Shown: positions 8,288-17,843, counted from the stretch's first letter. The stretch: DNA of 64,000 bases from an uncultured Oscillospiraceae bacterium (GCA_900548355.1 URKR01000011.1:1-64000), one strand, 5' to 3'. The notes: a model not told the origin generated them from the sequence alone. Numbers and translations are program-made.

Positions 8288-9247
8288 ATGCCCACCCTCA
8301 CCGCCCTCTTTATCGGCCTCGGCTCAATCGGCAGCCGGCATTTGAAGAACCTACATACAATCTGCGCCGAGCGCGGGATCACGCTTGCGGCCGATGCGCT
8401 GCGAAGTTCCCTCAACCGCCCGCTGCGCCCCGGCGTGGCAGAACTTCTGCGCGCGCAGTTTACTGCGCTCGACGACCCGGCCGCGCGCGGACACTATGAC
8501 CTCGCCTTCATCACCAACCCGACGAGCCTGCACGCCGAGGCGCTGCAAAGCCTGCGCGGGCGGGCCGGCGCGCTCTTTATCGAAAAGCCGATCTTTTCGG
8601 CCGACCAGGCCGGCCTTGACCCCGCCGCGCTGCTCGACCCCGGCCAGAAAGCCTACGTCGCCGCGCCGATGCGCTGGTGCGGCGTGATGCTGGCGCTGAA
8701 AAAGCGGCTGGAAGCCGGCGCGGACGGCCGGCCCTACTGCGCGCGGGTGCTCTGCTCGTCCTACCTGCCGGACTGGCGGCCGGGCGTCGATTACCGCACC
8801 GTCTACAGCGCCCACAAGGCGATGGGCGGCGGGGTGACGATCGACCTGATCCATGAATGGGACTATCTTGTCGATCTGTTCGGCGCGCCCGAGCGCCTTT
8901 ACAACCTGCGCGGGCAGTATTCCGAGCTCGAGATCGATTCCGACGATGTATCGCTGTATATCGCGCAGTATCCCGGGATGCTGGCCGAGGTGCATCTCGA
9001 TTATTTCGGCCGCGGCTACCGCCGCAGCATCGAGCTGTTCACCCCTTCGGGCAGCCTTGTGGCTGATTTCGGCGCGGGAACCCTGACGCTGCCCGACGGG
9101 ACAGTCGAAGCCTATACCGAGGACGTCAACGCCCGCTATTTGCGGGAGATGGCCTATTTTCTGGATTACGCGGCCGGGCCGCAGGCTGTCAGCCTGAACC
9201 CGCCCGCCACCGCCGCGCAGGTGCTGCGCCTGACTTTGGGGAGGTAA
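8288..9247 (+). CDS. Gfo/Idh/MocA-type sugar dehydrogenase, second copy
   Basis: 319 residues with the N-terminal Rossmann motif LFIGLGSIGSRHLKNL and, unlike the first copy, a full family catalytic element LFIEKPIF near residue 97. GGGVTIDLIHEWDYL near residue 180 is the usual segment carrying the second catalytic His and Asp. It probably oxidises or reduces a sugar with NAD(P). AGGAAG lies just before the ATG; I do not use the in-frame upstream ATG at 8258, which has no ribosome site. The CMP-sugar synthetase starts four bases after its stop. Two different dehydrogenases in one operon suggest a modified, non-standard nonulosonic acid. Confidence 0.78.
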   Translation: MPTLTALFIGLGSIGSRHLKNLHTICAERGITLAADALRSSLNRPLRPGVAELLRAQFTALDDPAARGHYDLAFITNPTSLHAEALQSLRGRAGALFIEKPIFSADQAGLDPAALLDPGQKAYVAAPMRWCGVMLALKKRLEAGADGRPYCARVLCSSYLPDWRPGVDYRTVYSAHKAMGGGVTIDLIHEWDYLVDLFGAPERLYNLRGQYSELEIDSDDVSLYIAQYPGMLAEVHLDYFGRGYRRSIELFTPSGSLVADFGAGTLTLPDGTVEAYTEDVNARYLREMAYFLDYAAGPQAVSLNPPATAAQVLRLTLGR

Positions 9248-9251
9248 ACCT

Positions 9252-10025
9252 ATGTCCAATCGCCTGTTGATCACGATCTGCGGCCGGGCCGGCAGCAAGG
9301 GGTTCAAGAACAAGAACCTCAAGACCTTTCTGGGCCAGCCGCTCGTCTACTATTCGCTGAGCGCGGCCGAGCTTTTCGCCCGCCGCCACCCCGAACTCAC
9401 CATCGATATCGCCCTCAACACCGACAGCGAGGCGCTGGCCGAGCTGGTCGCGGCGCGCTACCCCGAAGTGACCTACCTGCCGCGGGGCGAGGCGCTCGGC
9501 GGCGACACGGTGCCGAAGATGGCCGTCTACCAGGACAGCCTGCGCCGCATGGAGGAAAAAACCGGCGCGGCGTATGACTGGCTGATGGACCTCGACATCA
9601 CAAGCCCTTTGCGCACGGCAGACGATATCGAGAACGCCTTTCTTTTGAAGCGCGACCGCGCCGACCTTGACCTTGTGTTCAGCGTCTGCGAAGCGCGGCG
9701 CAACCCCTGGTTCAACATGGTCAAAACCGTCGGCGACCATGTCGAGCAGGTGAACAAGAGCGCATTCACCGGCCGCCAGCAGGCCCCGGAAGTCTTTGAC
9801 GTCAACGCCTCGATCTATGTGTTCAAGCGGGATTTCCTTGCGGCGAACACCGACGGGATGCTCTGGCGCGGCAAGATCGGGGTCAGCGTGATGATGGACA
9901 CCGGCATCATCGATATTGATTCCGAGCACGACTACCAGCTCATGGAGGCGATCGCCGCGCATCTTTACAAAACCTACCCGAAGTTTGCCGAAGTACAGTC
10001 CAGCATCCGCACGGAGGCCCCATGA
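9252..10025 (+). CDS. CMP-nonulosonate cytidylyltransferase, NeuA/LegF family
   Basis: Activates the nonulosonic acid with CTP to the CMP-sugar used by transferases. 257 residues with the N-terminal CTP-binding signature CGRAGSKGFKNKN (the RxGSKG element), DLDITSPLRTADD for the metal aspartates near residue 115, and MMDTGIIDIDSEHDY at the C-terminal end as in PtmB/NeuA proteins. GGGGAGG precedes the ATG, overlapping the stop of the dehydrogenase gene. Its own stop overlaps the next gene as ATGA. No sialyltransferase-like gene follows, so the acceptor is unknown. Confidence 0.92.
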   Translation: MSNRLLITICGRAGSKGFKNKNLKTFLGQPLVYYSLSAAELFARRHPELTIDIALNTDSEALAELVAARYPEVTYLPRGEALGGDTVPKMAVYQDSLRRMEEKTGAAYDWLMDLDITSPLRTADDIENAFLLKRDRADLDLVFSVCEARRNPWFNMVKTVGDHVEQVNKSAFTGRQQAPEVFDVNASIYVFKRDFLAANTDGMLWRGKIGVSVMMDTGIIDIDSEHDYQLMEAIAAHLYKTYPKFAEVQSSIRTEAP

Positions 10026-12553
10026 TCCAGAATCCCCTTGCACAGCCTTCCCGCCGGCGGCAGCGCCAGAACATTCTGCTCGCCTTTCTTCTTTCGCTCG
10101 GCGCGGTCGCGGCCGCCTACGCGCTGCTCGGCTTTGCGCCGTCCGGCGACGGCACCATGCTGACCGGTGACCTCAATGGGCTGTATGTCGCCTATATCAC
10201 CGATCTGTGGCGCCGCGTGCGGCAGGGCGGTCTTGGGTACAGCTTTGCCAAGCTCTGCGGCGGCAGCACGCTCGGGCTGTTCGCCTATTACATGAACAGC
10301 CCGTTCAACCTTTTGTATCTGATTTTCCCGGTGCGGGCCATCCCGTATGTCGCGCAGGGCGTGTTTGCGCTGCGCACCGCGCTGACCGGCGCGGCGGCCT
10401 GCTTTTATTTTGGCCGGCATTTCCGCAGTGATTCACGATTGCTGCCGGTGTTGAGCCTGGGCTACAGCCTGTGCGCCTTCTGCGTTGTCTACAGCCAGAA
10501 CATTATCTGGATGGACGTTGTACTGCTTGCGCCGCTGCTGCTTTCGGCCGTGGATGCTTTGCAGGATACCGGCCGCCACTGGCCGCTGACCGCGCTGGTG
10601 CTGCTGGCCGCGCTGTTCAACTTTTATACAGCCTGGGAAGTCTGCCTGTTCAGCGTGCTTTACTACCTCTATCGCTGGTTTTCCGCGCCGCGGCGCGGGT
10701 TCTGGCGGCCGTTCGGCCGTTTTGCGGCCAGCGGGTGCCTGGGCGCGGGGCTCGCCGCTTTTTTGCTGATTCCTTCGCTGCTTGAGGTGGAGGAGAGCAA
10801 AGGCGGGCTTTTTGCGATGGATTTTTCGCTCGCCCCCGCCTTCAACCTTGCTCAGCTGCCCTACCGCCTTTTCTTCGGCAACTTTTTCTGGGACGATGTG
10901 ACCGGCTCGCTGCCGAACCTCTACTGCGGGGTGTTTGCGGCGGCGCTGGCCGTGCTGTTCTTTGCCGGGGCCTTTCCGCGGCGGGAGAAGATCGCCGCCG
11001 CGCTGCTGCTGGCCGCCATGGCGCTGAGCTGTTGGGCGCAGGGGCTCAACCTGATCTGGCACGGCTTTAAGGAGCCGGTCTGGTTCCCCTGCCGGTTCAG
11101 CTTCCTTCTCAGTTTGTTTCTGCTCATGCTGGCGGGGCGGGCGCTGCTGGCCGGGCAGCCGGGGCGCAGGGCGCTGCTCATCACGGCCGGGGCAGGCCTT
11201 ATCTGGTGCGCAGGGTACCCGCTTGCGGCGGGGGAAACCTTCTCGGCCGCGAAGCTCGCGGCCTGCGCGGCGGTGTTTGCAGCCACGCTGGCCGTCATCT
11301 TGCTGCGCGGGGCTGGCCGCCGGGCGCTTGCGCGGGCGGGCGCCGGGCTGTTTGCGCTGGTCGCCTTGATCGATATGACCGCCAACACCGTGCTTTCGCT
11401 GCGCAAGTTTGAAGCCTACACCGTCAGCGGCTTTGAAAGCTTTTACGATGAAAACACCGCCGCCGTCGCGGCGATCCGCGAACAGGACAGCGGGCTCTAC
11501 CGCATAGAGAAAAACTTTATGCGCACCCTCAACGACCCGATGCTGCTCGGCTACTGGGGGATCAGCCACTATTCCTCCACCAAGGCGAGCGCCGCCAAGC
11601 CGATGCTCGAAGCGCTCGGCTATGTCAATTCCTCGATCTACGGCTGGGGTTCGACCGGCGTGGCGGACAGCCTGCTCGGCATCAAGTATCTGTACAGCGA
11701 CGGCAGCCGGCCCGTGCCCGGGCATTATGACCTGCTTGCAACCGACACCACTCTCACCGTCTATGAAAACCCGTTCGCGCTGCCGCTCGCCTATGTCGGC
11801 TCAAGCGAGGCGCTGGAGATTGAGATTGACAGCACGGACAATACCTTCGCGCTGCAAAACGAGATGCTGCGTGCCCTGGTGCCCGGCACGGCCGACGCGC
11901 TGCTGCCGGCTGCGATCGAATTTTCGCAGAGCGAGCAGGGCATTTCCCTGACCTTCACCCCGGCCTGTGACGGCCCGGTCTACCTGGCGCTCCCGGGGCT
12001 GGACGAAGCCACGCCGGCCGACGTGCGGGTGGACGGGGAACTGATCGGCGAATATTTCACGATGGATTCGCTCGGCGGGGTCATGCCGCTCGGCAGCTTC
12101 GCAGCCGGGCAGCAGGTCGAAGTGTATCTCGGCTTTGCTGATTCCGCAAAAGCCCGCGCCGCGATCGAGATCTACAGCCTTGACGAAACGGCGCTCGCTT
12201 CTGCCGTCGAGACGCTGCGCGCAGGCGCGCCGCAGGACCTGTCCGTGCAGGAAGGCGGCCGCATCGCCTGCACCGTGACAGGCTCTGCCGAAGCCGACCT
12301 GCTTGTGCTGCCTTTTGCCTGGGAGGACGCCGACCACTGGCAGCTGACCGTCAACGGCGAAGAGGCTGAGCTCGAACCTGTCTTTGGCGGGATGATGGGG
12401 GTACGGCTGGCCGCCGGTGAAAACACGGTAACGCTGCGTTACCGCCACCCCGGCGAAGGCGCGGGGCTGGCCGTGAGCGCCGCGTTTGCGGCGGCCGCGC
12501 TGGCCTGGGCCGTGTGGGAGCGCCTCCGGGCGCGAAAGGGGGACGCCGCATGA
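10022..12553 (+). CDS. YfhO-family multi-spanning membrane protein
   Basis: 843 residues. About a dozen hydrophobic helices fill residues 1-430, followed by a large extracytoplasmic region to about residue 800 and one last helix before a basic tail. The start of the protein (GDLNGLYVAYITDLWRR and GGSTLGLFAYYMNSPFN) matches the first outer loop of YfhO proteins, GT-C-like membrane proteins linked in Gram-positives to wall-polymer glycosylation. Translational coupling to the CMP-sugar synthetase suggests that it uses or displays the product of that operon, but YfhO proteins normally use polyprenyl-linked sugars, so this is inference. Confidence 0.8.
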   Translation: MIQNPLAQPSRRRQRQNILLAFLLSLGAVAAAYALLGFAPSGDGTMLTGDLNGLYVAYITDLWRRVRQGGLGYSFAKLCGGSTLGLFAYYMNSPFNLLYLIFPVRAIPYVAQGVFALRTALTGAAACFYFGRHFRSDSRLLPVLSLGYSLCAFCVVYSQNIIWMDVVLLAPLLLSAVDALQDTGRHWPLTALVLLAALFNFYTAWEVCLFSVLYYLYRWFSAPRRGFWRPFGRFAASGCLGAGLAAFLLIPSLLEVEESKGGLFAMDFSLAPAFNLAQLPYRLFFGNFFWDDVTGSLPNLYCGVFAAALAVLFFAGAFPRREKIAAALLLAAMALSCWAQGLNLIWHGFKEPVWFPCRFSFLLSLFLLMLAGRALLAGQPGRRALLITAGAGLIWCAGYPLAAGETFSAAKLAACAAVFAATLAVILLRGAGRRALARAGAGLFALVALIDMTANTVLSLRKFEAYTVSGFESFYDENTAAVAAIREQDSGLYRIEKNFMRTLNDPMLLGYWGISHYSSTKASAAKPMLEALGYVNSSIYGWGSTGVADSLLGIKYLYSDGSRPVPGHYDLLATDTTLTVYENPFALPLAYVGSSEALEIEIDSTDNTFALQNEMLRALVPGTADALLPAAIEFSQSEQGISLTFTPACDGPVYLALPGLDEATPADVRVDGELIGEYFTMDSLGGVMPLGSFAAGQQVEVYLGFADSAKARAAIEIYSLDETALASAVETLRAGAPQDLSVQEGGRIACTVTGSAEADLLVLPFAWEDADHWQLTVNGEEAELEPVFGGMMGVRLAAGENTVTLRYRHPGEGAGLAVSAAFAAAALAWAVWERLRARKGDAA

Positions 12554-13326
12554 ATAACCGTGCAATGGAACTGGTTGTGAACGCCGGGCAAACACTGCTG
12601 GAAAACGGCAGCGAGGTATCCCGCGCGCAGAACACAATGGAGATCATGGCCCGCAGCCTGGGCGTGCAGGGGTTCCATGTCTATGTGCTGACAAACGGCA
12701 TCTTTGCTTCGGCCGAAAGCCAGGCCGCCGGCGAAGCGCCTATCAGTGCGGTGCGCCACATCCCGCACACCAGCATCCACCTGGGCCGGGTTGAAGCGGT
12801 CAACGCACTGTCCCGCAAGCTGGCGGAAGGCGCGCTTGACCTGCCGGGCGCCGAGGCTGAATTGGCCCGCGCCCGCGCCATGCCGGTGTACGGGCCGCGG
12901 CGTTCGCTGCTGGCCGGCGCGCTGGGCAGCGCCTGTTTTGGTTACCTGTTCGGCGGCGGCGTGAGCGAGGTGGTCACCGCTTTTGCGGCCGGCATGCTGG
13001 AAATGCTGATTGTGCAATGGTTTGCGCGCGCCGGCGTCAGCAAAGTATTCACCGATATTGTCGGGGCGGCCGCCTGCACGGCGCTGGCTTTGGCTGCCCA
13101 CATCGTTTGGGGGGACGGCTACATGGCAAGCCAGGCGATCATCGGCGCGCTGATGGTGCTGACCCCCGGCGTCGCGCTGACGATGGGCATCCGCGACCTG
13201 ATCAACGCCGATTATCTTTCAGGCACAATCCGGGTGTTTGACGCGCTGCTGGTGGCCGGCTGCCTGGCCTGCGGCGTCGCGCTGAGCTATCTGGTTGCCA
13301 ATACGCTGCTGGGGGTGCCGCTATGA
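12550..13326 (+). CDS. ThrE/YjjP-type threonine/serine exporter, large subunit
   Basis: 258 residues. The cytoplasmic N-terminal part (ENGSEVSRAQNTM, then HTSIHLGRVEAVNALSR) matches the ThrE N-terminal domain, and about five membrane helices follow from residue 115, with LTPGVALTMGIRDLINADYLSG as the family signature. These proteins export threonine and serine or related small acids together with a small YjjB-type partner. The ATG at 12550 overlaps the preceding stop as ATGA, which decides the start, and the partner gene follows in the same way. Confidence 0.85.
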   Translation: MNNRAMELVVNAGQTLLENGSEVSRAQNTMEIMARSLGVQGFHVYVLTNGIFASAESQAAGEAPISAVRHIPHTSIHLGRVEAVNALSRKLAEGALDLPGAEAELARARAMPVYGPRRSLLAGALGSACFGYLFGGGVSEVVTAFAAGMLEMLIVQWFARAGVSKVFTDIVGAAACTALALAAHIVWGDGYMASQAIIGALMVLTPGVALTMGIRDLINADYLSGTIRVFDALLVAGCLACGVALSYLVANTLLGVPL

Positions 13327-13793
13327 TCGAAGAACTGACCCGTGCGGTCCTGCAGTTTGCCATCGCCATGGTCGCCACCATCTGCTTTGGGGTGGCTTTT
13401 CAGGCGCCGCGCCGGCATTTCGTCTCCTGCGGGCTGGTGGGCGCCGTGGGGTGGGTGGTCTACCTGCTGGCCACAAGCCTGGGCGGGCTGAGCGCCCCGG
13501 TGGCCACCCTGATAGCCGCAATCCCGCTGACCGCGATCGCGCGCTGGTTTGCCATCGCCCACAAAGCGCCGATCACACTTTTCTTGCTCTGCGGCATCTT
13601 CCCGCTTGTGCCGGGGGCCGGCATCTACTACACAGCCTATTACCTGCTGACCAACGCCCAGGCGCTGTTCGCTTCCAAAGGCATTGAAACGCTCAAAACC
13701 GCCGTGGCGCTCGCGCTTGGCATTGCGATTGTCAGCAGCATCCCGCTGCCCGGCCAAAAGCGCCGCACCCGGCCCCCCGCCCCCCATACATAA
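13323..13793 (+). CDS. YjjB-type small subunit of threonine/serine exporter
   Basis: 156 residues and about four or five membrane helices. CFGVAFQAPRRHFVSCGLVGAVGW and FLLCGIFPLVPGAGIYYTAYYL, split here only by a few helices, match the ThrE C-terminal half (YjjB). It is fused to ThrE in some species and separate here, immediately after the large subunit with a 4-base overlap, so the two should form one exporter in the cytoplasmic membrane. Confidence 0.85.
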   Translation: MIEELTRAVLQFAIAMVATICFGVAFQAPRRHFVSCGLVGAVGWVVYLLATSLGGLSAPVATLIAAIPLTAIARWFAIAHKAPITLFLLCGIFPLVPGAGIYYTAYYLLTNAQALFASKGIETLKTAVALALGIAIVSSIPLPGQKRRTRPPAPHT

Positions 13794-13870
13794 AACGCCC
13801 CCTGCCTGCGCATACTGTTCGGGACGAACCTTCGTCATGCCAGAACAAACACAGACAGGGGGATTTTCCT

Positions 13871-14326
13871 ATGCAAGAACCGGAATCGATCCAGGCCCGC
13901 CGGGATAACGAAGCCATGCTGCAGGAAGTGGCGCAGAACACCGAGATGGGCAAAAACACGCTGGATGAACTGATGGGCCTGACCCACGACCAGGCCCTGA
14001 AGGACGAGATGATGCGCCAGCGCAACGAATATCGCCGCTTAAACCAGAAGGCCCACACGGCGCTGGATGCCATCGGCTGCGAGGCCAAAGGCCAGACGCC
14101 CGCCGCCCGCATGGGTGTGAGCATGGGCATCCGCACCCGCACGATGTTGGACAAGTCCACCCGCAACCTTGCCACCATGCTGGCCGAGGGCACCGGGCAG
14201 GGGGTGCTCGACTGCAAGCGCGCCGAGAGCGACTATCCCTTCGCCAGCCCCGGCGCACGCAAACTCATGCAGGAACTCTGCGACTTCCAAACCCATGCCG
14301 AAAGCACCTGGCGGGAGTTTGTGTGA
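13871..14326 (+). CDS. Hypothetical helical protein, 151 residues
   Basis: No family recognised. The sequence is hydrophilic, without signal peptide or membrane helix, and looks mostly helical with repeated amphipathic stretches (NTLDELMGLTHDQALKDEMM and similar), reminiscent of four-helix bundle proteins. There is one cysteine near residue 75 and another near 115. It is 77 bases after the exporter genes, with AGGGGG in front of the ATG. The bases before it (13798-13862) can form a long-loop hairpin whose 3' arm contains that AGGGGG. Confidence 0.7.
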   Translation: MQEPESIQARRDNEAMLQEVAQNTEMGKNTLDELMGLTHDQALKDEMMRQRNEYRRLNQKAHTALDAIGCEAKGQTPAARMGVSMGIRTRTMLDKSTRNLATMLAEGTGQGVLDCKRAESDYPFASPGARKLMQELCDFQTHAESTWREFV

Positions 14327-14383
14327 GGATATAGCATCGCACAAATCCCCGCCAAATACGGAATAAAAATAACAAAGAATCCA

Positions 14384-14473
14384 TGTGATGGATCGGCGGC
14401 TGCGCCGCCTCAAAAAGCCCCGGAAACCTGCCGGCTGCTTTTTTGAGCGCGCGTCAGCGCGCGATCCACCACA
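14384..14473. repeat. Palindromic intergenic repeat, copy 2 (two hairpins in opposite orientation)
   Basis: 90-base element in the 184-base gap between two convergent genes. The ends are imperfect inverted repeats (TGTGATGGATC at 14384-14394, GATCCACCACA at 14463-14473). Inside are two hairpins pointing apart, GGCGGC-TGC-GCCGCC followed by TCAAAAA, and TTTTTTGA followed by GCGCGC-GTCA-GCGCGC. Bases 14391-14415 equal the reverse complement of 3213-3237. The layout resembles a bipolar REP element. Confidence 0.75.
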
Positions 14474-14510
14474 TTTATTCTTTTTGTTTTTTCGTATTCT
14501 TTTATCGCTG

Positions 14511-15422
14511 TCACGCCCCCGTCACCGCATACATCGCGACCATCATCACGATGCCGACAAGGATCGAAAGCGAATTGACCTGGGCGGCCTGGGCGCCGTC
14601 TCCGCCGGCGTTGCGGGTCAAAAGCGGGGCGATGCTGGCAACCGGCGCCATAAGCAGCACGCAGACGGCCTGGCGGATATCGGCCGGCATCGGCAGCAGG
14701 AAGTAAACCCCCGCCGCCATCACCAGCGCCGTACCGTACCGCAGCAGGAAGAACTTGACAAATTCCAGCAGGTTTTCTTTTTCAAGATTGAGCTCGAACA
14801 GGATACCGATGCTGAGCATGGCCAAAAAGGCGTTGGCGTTGCCGGCCACCTCGGCCAGGCGCAGCACAGGCGCCGGCAGCCGGATGTGGAGCGCCGCAAG
14901 CAGCAGCATAATCAGGTAGGCGTCGGTAATGGGGGAGGTAAAGATTTTGGTCAGCAGCAGCTTGGCCGAAAACCCACCCCGGCCGGTGATCCCTTCCGCC
15001 ATCGAATAGCTGACGCCGTACAGATAGATCGCGACCGAGATATCAAACAGGCAGAGCGCCGCAAACCCATTGTCTGAGATCAGCCCTGTCAGAAACGGAA
15101 TGGCAAAGTTGCCAACGTTGAAGCTGTTCATGCTGAACAGGTACAGCAATTTTTTGCGGTTGTCCCCCCGCCGGGATACCGCCATCCCCACAACAGTCAG
15201 CGCCGTGCAGGTGACAAAACCGGTCAGAAAGCACCACAGAAACGAGGGCTGCAGTTCCAGCGCCTTGAGCCCGTTGACAGCGGCAGCCGGCATCGTGATA
15301 TACAAAATCACCGATTTGAGAAAGTCCGCATCCCCCACTTTGAAGATGCCGGCCTTTTTGAACCCGAAGCCGAACGCCAACAGCAGCAGATACACAACGG
15401 TCTGGGTCAGCACATTGGACAT
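14511..15422 (-). CDS. AEC-family transporter (auxin efflux carrier fold)
   Basis: 303 residues with about ten membrane helices and no signal peptide. Two five-helix halves are visible; FSMNSFNVGNFAIPFL near residue 95 and LLMAPVASIAPLLTRNAGGD near residue 265 are the broken-helix segments typical of the AEC family, which in bacteria moves organic acids such as malate. No substrate can be assigned. It lies downstream of the GH3 gene on the same strand with a 36-base gap and may be cotranscribed. Confidence 0.85.
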   Translation of the reverse strand: MSNVLTQTVVYLLLLAFGFGFKKAGIFKVGDADFLKSVILYITMPAAAVNGLKALELQPSFLWCFLTGFVTCTALTVVGMAVSRRGDNRKKLLYLFSMNSFNVGNFAIPFLTGLISDNGFAALCLFDISVAIYLYGVSYSMAEGITGRGGFSAKLLLTKIFTSPITDAYLIMLLLAALHIRLPAPVLRLAEVAGNANAFLAMLSIGILFELNLEKENLLEFVKFFLLRYGTALVMAAGVYFLLPMPADIRQAVCVLLMAPVASIAPLLTRNAGGDGAQAAQVNSLSILVGIVMMVAMYAVTGA

Positions 15423-15458
15423 GAACGTTTCCCTCTTCTCCCCACCGCCGGGCGGCGG

Positions 15459-17744
15459 TTACTCTCTGTTTTTGGTTTCCGGCAGGGCGTTGCGCAGCGC
15501 CTGCAGCAAACCGGGCAGGGCGGCCGCCGCATCGGCGCCGCCAAAGCCGGTAAACGCGCGCAGCGGCATGCCGTCCAGCATCTGGGCCAGCGCTTCGCCG
15601 GCCATAACGCCCTCGGTGTCCCCGCCGCCGTTCTCCCCCAGCGCCGCGCCGGACCGGGCCAGCGCCTTTTGCAGGATCGGCGCGGTGCGCGTATCCCGCA
15701 AAAGGTCTCCCATGGCGGTATTTTCGTCAATCGTCAGCGGGCGGGCGCGGCTGGTCACAAAATTCAGCGGCAGCACGGCCGGGATGTTGCGGCTGGAATG
15801 GCCGATCAGCACGGCGTACCGCCCCGGCGCGGCGTACCAGCCGCCCATCTCGGGGTCGTAGTAGCTCAGGTCGCGGGCGGTCAGGGTGAAGCGGAGCTCC
15901 TGCTCCTGCCCAGGGTTCAGCGTCACCTTGGCAAAGTGGCGCAGTTCTTTGGGCGGGCGTCCGGCCGTGCCTGTCTCGTCCGCCACATAGAGCTGCACAA
16001 CCTCGCTGCCAGCGCGCTCGCCGGTGTTGCGCACCGTAACGCTTACGGTCACGCTGCCGTCCTCGGTCAGGGTATCGGCGCTCAGCGCCGCCGCCCTGTA
16101 CGAAAAACCGGTGTAGGAAAGCCCGTGCCCGAACGGCCAGCGCACCGCCATCTTGCGCGCGTCATACCAGCGGTAGCCGACATAAACCCCTTCGCGGTAG
16201 CGCGCGGTGTGGCCGTCGCCGGGGAAATCAAGGTAGCAGGGCGTATCTTCCAGCCGCAGCGGCCAGGTTTCAGGCAGGTGCCCGCTGGGCGAAGCCTCTC
16301 CAAAGAGCAGTGCGTCGGTCGCCCGGCCAACCGCTTCGCCGCCCAGGTACATGCACAGTACCGCCGAAACATCGTCCGCCCAGGGGCACTCCACCGGGCT
16401 GCCGGTGTGCAGCACAACGACAGTGTTCTTCTGCACCGCCGCAACCCGGGCGATCAGATTGTCCTGCGCTTCGGGCAGCCGCATATGCTTGCGGTCGGCG
16501 CCCTCGCTCTCAAAGCTCTCCGGCAGGCCGGCAAAGATCACGGCCACATCGGCTTCGGCGGCGGCCTCGATCGCGCGCAGGAACTCGGCCTCCTCGCGCT
16601 GGTCACGGTCAGACGGGAAGCCTTCGACATACCGCACATGGCGGCCCTTCGCTTTGGCCGCTTCCAGCGCGCTTTCAATCCGGTAGGCATTCACATGGCT
16701 TGAACCGCCGCCCTGGTAGCGCGGTTCCGCCGCAAACCCGCCGATATACGCCACTTTGGCGCCGGGGGCCAGCGGTAGCGCGCCGCGGTTTTGCAGCAGC
16801 ACGGCGCATTCTTCCGCGAGCTGCGCGGCTTTCTCGTGGTCGGCATCAAGGTTGAGCGCCGGGCGCGGGTTTTGGGCCAGGTCGATGTGCCGGAACACAA
16901 TGTTGAGGATGCGGGTCACGGCTTTGTCAAGCGTCGCCTCGTCAAGGCGGCCCTCCTGCACGGCGGCAACAATCTTCGCATCGTTCACCCCGCCGCTTGA
17001 CGGCATCTCAAGGTCAAGCCCGGCTTTGAGCGCGGCAACCCGATCCGCAACGGCGCCCCAGTCGGACATAACAAACCCTTCAAAGCCCCATTCACCGCGC
17101 AGCACGTCGGTCATCACGGTGCGGTTTTCGCCGACATAGCCGCCGTTGAGCCGGTTGTAGCTGCTCATCACGGTCCAGGGCCGGGCCTGGCGTACCGCGA
17201 TCTCGAACGGGGTCAGATAGATTTCATGCAGCGTGCGCTCATCCATATCGGAGGAGACGGTCATGCGGCGGTATTCCTGGTTGTTCGCACAGAAATGCTT
17301 GATCGATGTGCCGACGCCCTGGCTCTGCACGCCTTCAATAAAGGCGGCTGCCAGCATGCCGGCCAGTGTCGGGTCTTCGGAATAATATTCAAAATTACGG
17401 CCGCAGAGCGGGCTGCGCTTGATGTTGACAGCCGGCCCGAGCACAACGCCGAGCCCGACGGCCTGCGCTTCGGCGCCGATGGCCGCGCCCTCGCGGCGCA
17501 TCAGTTCGGTATCAAAGCTTGCCGCCGTCGCGCAGCCCGCCGGGAAGCAGACCGCCCGGATGCTGTCGTTCACCCCGCCGCCCTCTTTCTGGGTGCGCAG
17601 GCCGTGCGGGCCGTCCGATACCATCATAGCCGGAACTTCCAGCCGTTCCACCGCCTTGGTGTGCCAAAAATCCGCGCCGGAACACAGCCCGGCCTTTTCC
17701 TCCAGGCTCATCCGAGCCACCAGGTCATGAATATTGCGCTGCAT
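15459..17744 (-). CDS. Glycoside hydrolase family 3, beta-glucosidase type
   Basis: 761 residues without signal peptide, so probably cytoplasmic. The GH3 N-terminal barrel has SDGPHGLR, GRNFEYYSEDP, KHFCANNQE and the nucleophile aspartate in FVMSDWGAV near residue 243; the C-terminal domain follows with VVLHTGSPVECPW, and a fibronectin-III-like domain (VTVRNTGERAGSEVVQLYV) lies near residue 590. The last ~60 residues are an extra helical tail. It likely removes beta-linked glucose or xylose from oligosaccharides. AAGGAGG seven bases upstream fixes the ATG at 17744; an in-frame ATG further upstream at 17825 lacks such a site. It has its own promoter at 17846-17873. Confidence 0.9.
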   Translation of the reverse strand: MQRNIHDLVARMSLEEKAGLCSGADFWHTKAVERLEVPAMMVSDGPHGLRTQKEGGGVNDSIRAVCFPAGCATAASFDTELMRREGAAIGAEAQAVGLGVVLGPAVNIKRSPLCGRNFEYYSEDPTLAGMLAAAFIEGVQSQGVGTSIKHFCANNQEYRRMTVSSDMDERTLHEIYLTPFEIAVRQARPWTVMSSYNRLNGGYVGENRTVMTDVLRGEWGFEGFVMSDWGAVADRVAALKAGLDLEMPSSGGVNDAKIVAAVQEGRLDEATLDKAVTRILNIVFRHIDLAQNPRPALNLDADHEKAAQLAEECAVLLQNRGALPLAPGAKVAYIGGFAAEPRYQGGGSSHVNAYRIESALEAAKAKGRHVRYVEGFPSDRDQREEAEFLRAIEAAAEADVAVIFAGLPESFESEGADRKHMRLPEAQDNLIARVAAVQKNTVVVLHTGSPVECPWADDVSAVLCMYLGGEAVGRATDALLFGEASPSGHLPETWPLRLEDTPCYLDFPGDGHTARYREGVYVGYRWYDARKMAVRWPFGHGLSYTGFSYRAAALSADTLTEDGSVTVSVTVRNTGERAGSEVVQLYVADETGTAGRPPKELRHFAKVTLNPGQEQELRFTLTARDLSYYDPEMGGWYAAPGRYAVLIGHSSRNIPAVLPLNFVTSRARPLTIDENTAMGDLLRDTRTAPILQKALARSGAALGENGGGDTEGVMAGEALAQMLDGMPLRAFTGFGGADAAAALPGLLQALRNALPETKNRE

Positions 17745-17843
17745 GCGCCCGCCTCCTTTTTGCAAACAGTTTTGTCTTTTTTGTATTTTTATGCAAGATT
17801 TGCAGTATTTGCTCTGCCGCGGCACACGCGGGCAGATTTTTAA

